This document shows, in pieces, positions 57,958 to 64,000 of a stretch of DNA of 64,000 bases (the first letter of the stretch is position 1; the number at the start of each line of letters is the position of its first letter). The stretch is from the NCBI RefSeq assembly GCF_009811555.1, contig NZ_BLIN01000005.1, positions 2,737,501 to 2,801,500 on the forward strand, read 5' to 3'. Origin of the DNA: Streptomyces caniferus (GTDB lineage Bacteria > Actinomycetota > Actinomycetes > Streptomycetales > Streptomycetaceae). The notes under the pieces are model-generated. The model worked only from the letters and a program-made list of their open reading frames with translations. It searched no databases and had not been told where the DNA came from. The translations under genes and the position numbers were made by a program.

Positions 57958-58989
57958 ATGACCATCAGCCTCGCCCAATTGCGGCGGTGCTCGGCCGCCG
58001 TCGACCTCGGTGCGGCCCGGACCAGGGTGTACGTGAAGAACCAGGGGCTGGTCGTCGATGAACCGACCGTCGCCGCCATCAACACCCGTACCGGGGCACT
58101 GCTGGCCGTGGGCGCCCAGGCCGAGGTGATGGACGGGCGCACCCCCGACTACATCCGGGTGGTGCGCCCGGTCTCCCACGGCACCATCGTCGACATCGAC
58201 ATGGCTCAGCGGCTGCTGCGCAACCTGGTGGGCGAGAGGCTGCGCAAGACCTGGCGGCGCCGCCCCACGACGCGGGCCGCGGTCTGCCTCGCGTACGGCA
58301 GCGAACCGCTGGCCCAGCGGGCGGCCGTGGAGACGCTCACCGGGCTGGGGGCGCGGCGGGTGGAGCTGGTGGACACCCTGGTCGCGGCCGCGGTGGGCTC
58401 GGGGCTGCCGGTGGAACAGCCGGAGGCCACCATGATCGTGGTGTGTGGTGCGGGGACCACACAGGTCGCGGTGCTCTCCCTCGGTTCGATCGTGGCGGCG
58501 GAGACCGTGCCGGTGGGCGGCAACGCCATCGACCACGCGGTGATCCAGCATCTGCGGCTGCACCACGAGCTGATGCTCGCGGGCCAGGCGGTACGCCCGC
58601 TGCAGATGATCCTCTCCGGCGGCGACGGCCTCACCCCCGGCTCCACCGAGGTGCACGGCCGGGACGTGGTCAGCGGGATGGCGCGCTCCGTCCACGTCGA
58701 CACCGAACGGGTCCGGGACGCCATCACCACCCCGCTGACCGCGATCCTCGACGCCATCGGGTCCGTGCTGCGGCGCTGCCCGCCGGATCTGGTGGCGGAC
58801 CTGGGGGAGCGCGGCATCGTGCTCGCGGGCGGCAGTGCGCTGATCCCCGGACTGGAGCCGATGATCCACCAGGCCACGGCGATGCCGGTGCACACCGCGG
58901 ACCGCCCCGACACCTGTGCCGTCATGGGGCTCGGCGCCATGATCGAGGGCAAGGTGCAGCCCCTGCATCTGGACCCGATGGATCCGTAA
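57958..58989 (+). CDS. mbl: MreB-like/Mbl actin homolog
   Basis: The 343-residue bacterial actin has the ATPase motifs phosphate-1 (SAAVDLGAARTRVYVK), phosphate-2 (MIVVCGAGTTQVAVLSL) and adenosine (GIVLAGGSALIPGLEPM). Streptomyces carry MreB and a separate Mbl (SCO2451) that act in spore-wall integrity; the absence of mreC/mreD next to it points to the Mbl type. ATG at 57958 has GGGGAGGA 7 nt upstream. The name rests on domain and solo position. Confidence 0.85.
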   Translation: MTISLAQLRRCSAAVDLGAARTRVYVKNQGLVVDEPTVAAINTRTGALLAVGAQAEVMDGRTPDYIRVVRPVSHGTIVDIDMAQRLLRNLVGERLRKTWRRRPTTRAAVCLAYGSEPLAQRAAVETLTGLGARRVELVDTLVAAAVGSGLPVEQPEATMIVVCGAGTTQVAVLSLGSIVAAETVPVGGNAIDHAVIQHLRLHHELMLAGQAVRPLQMILSGGDGLTPGSTEVHGRDVVSGMARSVHVDTERVRDAITTPLTAILDAIGSVLRRCPPDLVADLGERGIVLAGGSALIPGLEPMIHQATAMPVHTADRPDTCAVMGLGAMIEGKVQPLHLDPMDP

Positions 58990-59175
58990 CGGGGCGGCCG
59001 GGCTGCCTCCGCTTCATGGGCGCACTTCATGGGCGCCGGGCGTGCCGAAGCCGGGCATGCGGACGCCGGGCATCCCGCCACGAAGCGGGACCCGCCGGCC
59101 GCCGGCTACCGTCGAGCGCGCCCGTCGACTTGTCGACTCCGGCCGCTACGGGCCCGGGGCGCAGGGCTCCGGGCG

Positions 59176-59772
59176 CTACAGACTCCGGGCGTTCCACGCG
59201 ACCACAGCGGGACGGTCGTGCTCGCTCCCCAGCACGCCGACCGCCCCGGTCTCGAACGTGAACAGCCCCCCGGCGCCGGGCGGCAGCCCGAGCCTGCGGG
59301 CGGCCAGCACCCGCAGGAAGTGGGCGTGCGCCACCAGCACCACGTCCCCCTCGTCGGCTTCGAGCTCTGCCGCGAGCCGCGCCAGTACCCGGTCGGCACG
59401 TGCCCCGACCTGTTCCGGTGACTCCCCGGGATGCCCCTCGGGCCCCTCGGCGACACCGTCGGAGAACAGGTACCAGCCGGGCCGGCTGCGGTGGATCTCG
59501 GCGGTGGCGATGCCCTCGTAGCCGCCGTAGTCCCATTCCCGCAGCTCGGCGTCGACCTGTGGGCGGGCGAGGCCCGCCAGCTCGGCGGTGCGCAGCGCCC
59601 GCTGCATCGGGCTGGCGTACACCTGCCCGATCTTCCGGTCCGACAGCAGCGGCCGCAGTGCGCGGGCCTGCTCCTCACCGTTGGCGGTCAGCGGCAGATC
59701 GGTCCAGCTGGTGTGCCTGCCGTCCCGACTCCACTCGGTCTCGCCGTGCCGGACCAGAAGGAGGTCGCTCAC
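59176..59772 (-). CDS. Histidine phosphatase (phosphoglycerate-mutase-like)
   Basis: The 198-residue protein has the RHGE motif at residues 8-11 (LLLVRHGETEWSRDGRHTSW), Arg in ASPMQRALRTAEL and the second histidine in LVAHAHFLRVLAARR. It removes phosphate from a small molecule (substrate unknown). The GTG at 59772 overlaps the thioredoxin stop by 4 nt, so the two are co-translated. Confidence 0.93.
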   Translation of the reverse strand: MSDLLLVRHGETEWSRDGRHTSWTDLPLTANGEEQARALRPLLSDRKIGQVYASPMQRALRTAELAGLARPQVDAELREWDYGGYEGIATAEIHRSRPGWYLFSDGVAEGPEGHPGESPEQVGARADRVLARLAAELEADEGDVVLVAHAHFLRVLAARRLGLPPGAGGLFTFETGAVGVLGSEHDRPAVVAWNARSL

Positions 59773-60179
59773 GAGCCCTGCGCCTGCTGTCCCTGCTCGG
59801 CGGCCTGCGCCTGCTCGCTCTGCTGGTCCTCGGTGACCGACGCCCGGACCTCGTCCATGTCCAGCGCGCGGGCCTGGCCGATGACGTCCTCCAGGGCTTC
59901 CTCGGGCAGCGCGCCCGGCTGGGCGAAGACCGCGATGTTCTCGCGGACGATCATCACGGTCGGGATGGACTGGATCTGGAGGGCCTGGGCGAGCTCGGGC
60001 TGCGCCTCCGTGTCGACCTTGGCGAAGACCAGGTCGTCGTGCGTCTCGGACGACCGCTCGAAGACCGGGCCGAACTGCTTGCACGGACCGCACCACTCGG
60101 CCCAGAAATCGATGAGGACGAAATCGTTGCCGGAGACGATCTCGTCGAAGTTGTCCTTGGTGAGCTCGATGGTGCTCAT
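59769..60179 (-). CDS. Thioredoxin
   Basis: The 136-residue thioredoxin has the active site WCGPC (Cys30, Cys33) in LIDFWAEWCGPCKQFGP and the cis-Pro in IQSIPTVMIV. It is longer than the usual 105-110 residues because of a Gln/Ala-rich C-terminal tail (DQQSEQAQAAEQGQQAQG). ATG at 60179 has AGGGAAA upstream. It reduces protein disulfides; the coupled phosphatase downstream is an unexplained partner. Confidence 0.95.
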   Translation of the reverse strand: MSTIELTKDNFDEIVSGNDFVLIDFWAEWCGPCKQFGPVFERSSETHDDLVFAKVDTEAQPELAQALQIQSIPTVMIVRENIAVFAQPGALPEEALEDVIGQARALDMDEVRASVTEDQQSEQAQAAEQGQQAQGS

Positions 60180-60457
60180 GCGTGTTTCCCTGCTTCCCGG
60201 TCTGTCGACGCTTGCCAGTCGGTCTCCGGCTGCGGTAACAGGCACAACCCGTGACGTATTCCGCACGCCGGACCGTCCCGCACCCCTGCCCACCGATCGC
60301 GTTCCTAGACATAGCGATTGACGTGGGAATCCCCACCGCGCCCACCGGGCTCCACCACGGCCCCGAGCACACCCCCGCACCCCCTGCCTTTCCCCTCCCG
60401 GCACGCCCCGGGGAACATCGCCCGCGCGGCCCCCCCGAAGCGCGCCCTCGCCACCAC

Positions 60458-60820
60458 CTAGCTCTTCGCCTTGGCGTAGTCGGTCGCCATGCCGCCCGCG
60501 AAGTCGTACAGGATGACCTGCTCGTCCCCCACCACCCAGGCATCGTGGCCGGGCGGACAGACGAACACGTCGCCGGGGCCCACCTCGGACTCCGCGCCGT
60601 CGTTCATCCTGAGACGCATCCGGCCCTGGACCATGTAGCAGTTGTGGTGTACCTCGCAGCTCTCGGTTCCGACGATCGGCCCCACCGACTCCGTCCAGTG
60701 CCAGCCGGGCTCGAAGGTGGCCACGGCGAAGTCCAGTCCGGTGAGGTGCAGGGCTTCGAGGTGGCCTCGGGGAAAGTCGCGCCGTTCATCCGGCTTGTCG
60801 ACCGTCTTGACTTCCATCAT
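60458..60820 (-). CDS. Small cupin-domain protein
   Basis: The 120-residue single-cupin protein has two metal-site motifs, HWTESVGPIVGTESCEVHHN and GPGDVFVCPPGHDAWVVGDE. It probably binds a metal and may be an isomerase, oxygenase or sensor. ATG at 60820 has GGAGGA 7 nt upstream; ATG at 60835 is a longer alternative. It is divergent from the glycosyltransferase gene. Confidence 0.88.
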   Translation of the reverse strand: MMEVKTVDKPDERRDFPRGHLEALHLTGLDFAVATFEPGWHWTESVGPIVGTESCEVHHNCYMVQGRMRLRMNDGAESEVGPGDVFVCPPGHDAWVVGDEQVILYDFAGGMATDYAKAKS

Positions 60821-61184
60821 GAGGGCTTCCTCCATCCACCCCCCTGGGCATTCGTGCATCCCCCCTGGTCCTTCCATGGTGCGCCGCACCGGAGCGCCCG
60901 GCCACCGCGTCCCGACGGGGCGGCGCACCATGCCGGCGCGCGCCCTCCCGGCCGGCCCCGGCCCGCACCCCTGCCCCTCCGGCCCCGGGCCGCCCCCGTA
61001 CGGAGGCCTCCGAAGCCCGGCCCGGACGAGCGCGCCCGTGCCCCCGAGCGACTCGCGGGACGCCGGGAAACGACTCCCGCACGACCGTCCGGCCGGGATG
61101 TCGCCACGGAGGTGCCGTGGCGCGCAACCGCCTCCCCCGAGGGCTAGCATCGCGAAAGGACCGCCAAGAACGGAGCATTCTTCT
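60821..61184. promoter_or_regulatory. Divergent cupin-glycosyltransferase control region with 13-bp inverted repeat
   Basis: No gene is supported in these 364 bp. CATGGTGCGCCGC (60875-60887) and GCGGCGCACCATG (60920-60932) form a perfect 13-bp inverted repeat 32 nt apart, 55 bp upstream of the cupin start. TAGCAT (61145-61150) is a good -10 box for the glycosyltransferase gene. Confidence 0.6.
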
Positions 61185-62060
61185 GTGCGTCATCTGCGCG
61201 TAGGCGTCGCCATCTTGACCATGGGAAACCGTCCCGCCGAACTGCAGGCGCTGCTGGATTCGGTCGTCAAGCAGGACCTCCCGCCGGCCCACATCGTGGT
61301 CATCGGAAACGGCTCGCCGCTCCCCCCGCTGCCGCACGGCGCCGTGGGCGTCGAGCTGAGCGACAACCTGGGGATCTCCGGCGGCCGGAACGTCGCCCTG
61401 GACGAGCTGCGCAAGCTCGGCGACCTCGATCTGGTGGTCGACCTGGACGACGACGGCCTGCTGATCAGCCCGGACGTGTTCAGCCGGCTGGCGGAACTGC
61501 ACACCGCCGACCCGAAGTTGGGCGTCGTGAGCTTCCGCGTCGCCGACGAGCTGGGCCGCACCCAGCGCCGGCACGTCCCCCGCCTGCGCGTCGGCGACCC
61601 GGCGCGCGGCGGTCTCGTGACCACGTTCCTCGGCGGCGGCCACTCGCTGTCCGTCCCGATGCTGGACGAAATCGGCGGCTGGCCCGACGAGTTCTTCTAC
61701 GCGCACGAGGAAACCGACCTGGCCTGGCGGGCCCTGGACCGCGGCTGGCACATCCGCTACGTACCGGAACTGGTGCTCCAGCACCCGTACACCTCGCCCA
61801 CCCGGCACGCCGTCTATCACCGGATGGTCGCCAGGAACCGCGTATGGCTGGCCAAGCGGAACCTCCCCGCGCTCCTGGTACCGCTCTACCTCGGCGTCTG
61901 GGCAGTACTGACGGCCGTCCGCAGCCGCTCGGCCGCGGGCATGCGGGCCTGGGCCGCAGGGTTCGCCGAGGGGGTACGGACCCCGTGCGGGCAGCGACGG
62001 CCGATCCGCTGGCGCACGGTATGGCGCATGACGAGGCTGGGCCGCCCACCGGTCATCTGA
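61185..62060 (+). CDS. Family 2 glycosyltransferase
   Basis: The 291-residue enzyme has the GT-A fold start (RVGVAILTMGNRPAELQALL), a DxD-like metal site in VVDLDDDGLLISPDVFSRL, the acceptor region LGGGHSLSVPML and GWPDEFFYAHEETDLAWRAL, ending with a C-terminal hydrophobic stretch (LLVPLYLGVWAVLTAV). It transfers a sugar to an unknown acceptor, perhaps a cell-surface polymer. GTG at 61185 has GGAG 9 nt upstream. Confidence 0.9.
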   Translation: MRHLRVGVAILTMGNRPAELQALLDSVVKQDLPPAHIVVIGNGSPLPPLPHGAVGVELSDNLGISGGRNVALDELRKLGDLDLVVDLDDDGLLISPDVFSRLAELHTADPKLGVVSFRVADELGRTQRRHVPRLRVGDPARGGLVTTFLGGGHSLSVPMLDEIGGWPDEFFYAHEETDLAWRALDRGWHIRYVPELVLQHPYTSPTRHAVYHRMVARNRVWLAKRNLPALLVPLYLGVWAVLTAVRSRSAAGMRAWAAGFAEGVRTPCGQRRPIRWRTVWRMTRLGRPPVI

Positions 62061-62087
62061 CCGGCCCTCCGGCCGTTCTCCGACCGG

Positions 62088-63062
62088 TCATCCCCGGGGC
62101 CCTCCGGACGCGCCCCCGGCCTCGGCCAGCAGATACGGGTCCGTCACCCCGCCCGGACAGGCGAGCCGTTCGCGCTCCCACCCGGCGCGCCGGGCGCCGG
62201 CCTGGTACGCGCTCTCGTAGAAGCCGAGCACGGCCGCACGGGGATCGGCCGCGGCGCGGGCCTCGTCGTACGGCAGCACCGCCAAATGGCTGCCGCCCCG
62301 CTCGGCCCACTGTGCCGCCGCGGGCTTGAGCGGCTCCTCCGCCAGCCCCGCGGGCTCCGGAGCGGTATAGGAGTAGAACGCGGGCGCGGCGAAGGAGTCG
62401 TCGCCGAACCAGAAGCCGAAGCTGATGACCTCCCGGGAGTACGCCTCCCGGGTCACCGGGTCGACCTGCCCGGGCTGGTCGATGTGCCGGTCGGAGAACC
62501 GGGTGTGCGCGATGTCGAAGGTGTGCCAGAAGTGGTGCACCGGGCTGACCTTCCCCGAATAGCCCGCGGCGAACTCCTCCAGCACCGACGCCACCTGGCT
62601 GAGCACCTGCCAGTAGCGGAAGGCGTGCCCGGCCTCGTAGGTCGCATGCTCGGTGTCCTCGGCGAACGGCCGGCCGGCGTCGGGCAGGTCGAACGGCCGC
62701 GGAACAGCCAGCTCCACCCGGACGCCCAGCACGGCCAGCGACTCCATGACCGCGTCATGGAAGGACGCCACCGACCGGCCGATGAGCGGGAAGGAGACCG
62801 TCCGGCCGTCCAGCGTCGCGACGACCATGCGGTGACCGACGAAGTCGAAGTCCATGGTGAAGAGCGGGTTGCCGTCGAGCTGCCCCATCGGACGGGTGGT
62901 GATGCCGCGCCCGGTCAGATGGAACGGCACGTTCCACCAATGGTTGCGCCGGGCACTGGCAGCAAGACGGATCTTCCCGACAATCTGGGCAAAGCGATGA
63001 AGCGTTTCTTTGGTGTCCCGCCATTCGGCAAACGGGATCGGCGGAAACAGCTCCATCATCAT
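62088..63062 (-). CDS. DUF5996 family protein
   Basis: The 324-residue protein has no signal peptide. It contains RNHWWNVPFHLTGRGITTRP, FHLTG, VHHFWHTFDIAHTRFSDRH and GFWFGDDSFAAPAFYSYTAP, typical of DUF5996, whose role is unknown; the histidine clusters suggest a possible metal site. Of the three tandem ATGs (63062, 63059, 63056) the first is listed; AAGGGCAGG lies upstream. It is convergent with the glycosyltransferase gene. Confidence 0.85.
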   Translation of the reverse strand: MMMELFPPIPFAEWRDTKETLHRFAQIVGKIRLAASARRNHWWNVPFHLTGRGITTRPMGQLDGNPLFTMDFDFVGHRMVVATLDGRTVSFPLIGRSVASFHDAVMESLAVLGVRVELAVPRPFDLPDAGRPFAEDTEHATYEAGHAFRYWQVLSQVASVLEEFAAGYSGKVSPVHHFWHTFDIAHTRFSDRHIDQPGQVDPVTREAYSREVISFGFWFGDDSFAAPAFYSYTAPEPAGLAEEPLKPAAAQWAERGGSHLAVLPYDEARAAADPRAAVLGFYESAYQAGARRAGWERERLACPGGVTDPYLLAEAGGASGGPRG

Positions 63063-63414
63063 CACCTGCCCTTCCCGCCCGGCACTCCTGACGGCCGGAC
63101 GGGTCCTGGACGACCAGATGACCACGCCCCACGACAGACGGCACGTCGTCGAACCCGACAGGCCCAACCAGCGACACCCGGCCCCACCGGCCCCGCCCGG
63201 CCGCCGCGGTCCGCCCCTCGGACGTGTGCGGCGCCCACGACCATCGCGCGGGGAACGCCCCTGGGCCGCCCACCAGGCGAAACAATGCCCCGGCGGCCGC
63301 CTCCGGGGCTCGGCGGAGAAGGTGGGATCGCGGCCGGCGCGGCGTCCCGTGGGGCGGAGTGCCTTCCCGCGCAGTCGACCGGTCCCGAGCGAGCCGCATC
63401 ACCCCTTCTCCGTA
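63063..63414. other. 352-bp intergenic region
   Basis: No gene is supported. It holds the DUF5996 promoter side and the terminator of the PobA-like gene at 63287-63309. Confidence 0.45.
63287..63309 (-). terminator. Terminator of the PobA-like gene
   Basis: GCCCCGG (63287-63293) pairs with CCGGGGC (63303-63309). Reading the minus strand the stem is followed by ATTGTTTCG, a short T-rich run, so it resembles an intrinsic terminator. Confidence 0.6.
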
Positions 63415-64000
63415 TTACGTGGGCAGGTGATTCGCCGCGGACGGCCCCAGCATGTTTTCCAGGTTCTTCCTGGCGATCTGCTTGCGGAACTCCCCCTCAT
63501 AGGAGGAGTCACCGGAGTCGTGCACGGTCTCGGTCAGCCAGACCGCAGCTGCCTGCTGCCGCCATGTGTGGTCCAGGCAGGTGTCGGAGTAGCTGTCGAG
63601 CAGACGGGAATCGTGGTTCTCGACCTGGTGGACGAGGGCGCGGGCGAACACGTCGGCGTCGTGGAGGGCGAGACTCATCCCCTGTGCGCTCATCGGCGAG
63701 ATGAGATGGGCCGCGTCCCCCAGAAGGTAGAGCCTGCCGTAGCTCATCGGGCTGAACACCACTCCGCGGAGCGGCACGACCTGCTTGCTGATGATCGGCC
63801 CCTTGGGGGTGACGGGCTCGCCTGAGCGAGTGTCCAGTTCGTTCCAGATGCGGTCGTCCGGCCATTGCTCGAGGGTGTCGGTGAGCGGGCACTGCAGGTA
63901 GAGGCGACTGGCCTTCGGGCCGCGAGTGATCTGTGCAGCGAAGCCGCGGGAGTGCACTGCCAGCATGGCCAGAGGGTCCGCAGGCACCTCGGCCATGGCG
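63415..64000 (-). CDS. pobA: PobA-like flavin-dependent aromatic hydroxylase (5' end beyond window)
   Basis: About 195 C-terminal residues are visible; the gene begins past the right edge. The fragment reads AEVPADPLAMLAVHSRGFAAQ, then YLQCPLTDTLEQWPDDRIWNEL and the FAD-binding motif RLYLLGDAAHLISPMSAQGM, followed by LALHDADVFARALVHQV. This is the 4-hydroxybenzoate 3-monooxygenase pattern, part of the protocatechuate route. An internal ATG at 63996 is not the true start, because the homology continues upstream. The gene call is strong; the exact substrate is inferred. Confidence 0.85.
   Translation of the reverse strand, partial: AMAEVPADPLAMLAVHSRGFAAQITRGPKASRLYLQCPLTDTLEQWPDDRIWNELDTRSGEPVTPKGPIISKQVVPLRGVVFSPMSYGRLYLLGDAAHLISPMSAQGMSLALHDADVFARALVHQVENHDSRLLDSYSDTCLDHTWRQQAAAVWLTETVHDSGDSSYEGEFRKQIARKNLENMLGPSAANHLPT

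Noticed and set aside
63415..63996. The ATG at 63996 as the true start of the PobA-like gene
   Set aside because: Known PobA proteins have a long FAD-binding N-terminus; the visible part is only the C-terminal half, and the frame is open to the window edge.
1..64000. tRNA, rRNA, prophage, insertion sequence or secondary-metabolite cluster
   Set aside because: No cloverleaf gene, transposase, integrase, modular synthase or phage structural gene was recognised on either strand.

Overview
The window looks like the chromosomal core of a Streptomyces. Base composition is very GC-rich, GTG starts are common, and translational coupling by 4-nt overlaps occurs. The gene order ter genes - peroxiredoxin - DUF3052 - aceE - ... 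- fasR-fabD-fabH-acpP-fabF - DUF3145 is, from memory, the conserved Streptomyces arrangement (SCO2366-SCO2391 region of S. coelicolor). No rRNA, tRNA, CRISPR array, transposase or prophage gene was recognised. Both ends cut a gene: an HpcH/HpaI-type lyase at the left and a PobA-like flavin hydroxylase at the right.

Layout. (1) 1-5.3 kb is a tellurium-resistance-type (Ter) stress island: a citrate-lyase-like enzyme, a TerD with a Pro/Gln/Tyr-rich tail, a TerA-like protein, a DUF475 (TerC-like) membrane protein and two canonical TerD proteins. Most are separated by strong hairpin terminators. (2) 5.4-9.7 kb holds a peroxiredoxin, DUF3052 and the homodimeric pyruvate dehydrogenase E1 gene aceE. 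(3) 9.8-13.2 kb holds a secreted I36-type inhibitor and a divergent TetR/MFS efflux pair with a clear operator. (4) 13.4-20.8 kb holds two paralogous exported hydrolases on either side of a DUF4429 gene and a NarL-type two-component system, then a membrane acyltransferase. (5) 20.9-24.1 kb holds a MerR/aldo-keto reductase pair with a textbook MerR promoter, a serine hydrolase and a pirin. (6) 24.2-29.2 kb is the primary type II fatty-acid synthase operon with its regulator FasR, closed by a 20-bp-stem terminator. (7) 29.2-44.1 kb is mixed metabolism and regulation: a beta-hydroxyacid dehydrogenase, DUF3145, an SGNH lipoprotein, galM, a DUF4097 lipoprotein, a GH3 glycosidase with a divergent TetR, a decayed gene, a secreted pyroglutamyl-peptidase-like protein, a MarR/DinB-like pair, a nitrilase-VanX fusion and an orphan histidine kinase. 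(8) 44.3-50.1 kb is a ribose-type ABC operon (rbsR-A-C-B-K) preceded by twin LacI operators. (9) 50.1-64 kb holds Ohr, a CurA/MarR pair, GPP34, a GntR-TetR hybrid regulator with an MFS pump, an Mbl-like actin, a thioredoxin/phosphatase pair, a cupin, a glycosyltransferase, DUF5996 and the PobA-like end.

How the parts work together. Core metabolism is represented by acetyl-CoA production (AceE) and its use in fatty-acid synthesis (FabD/H/ACP/F), with FasR beside the operon. Around this core are regulator-target pairs whose DNA signals can be read directly: TetR/MFS, MerR/AKR, LacI/rbs, MarR/CurA and GntR-TetR/MFS. A recurring signal is a TAnnnT -10 box ending 6-8 nt before the start codon with no ribosome site, at about ten genes, which suggests many leaderless mRNAs. 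The more unusual items are the nitrilase-VanX fusion, the secreted pyroglutamyl-peptidase-like protein with Ser at the Cys position, the double-HTH regulator, the minisatellites, and a histidine kinase whose catalytic half has different codon use from its N-terminal half.
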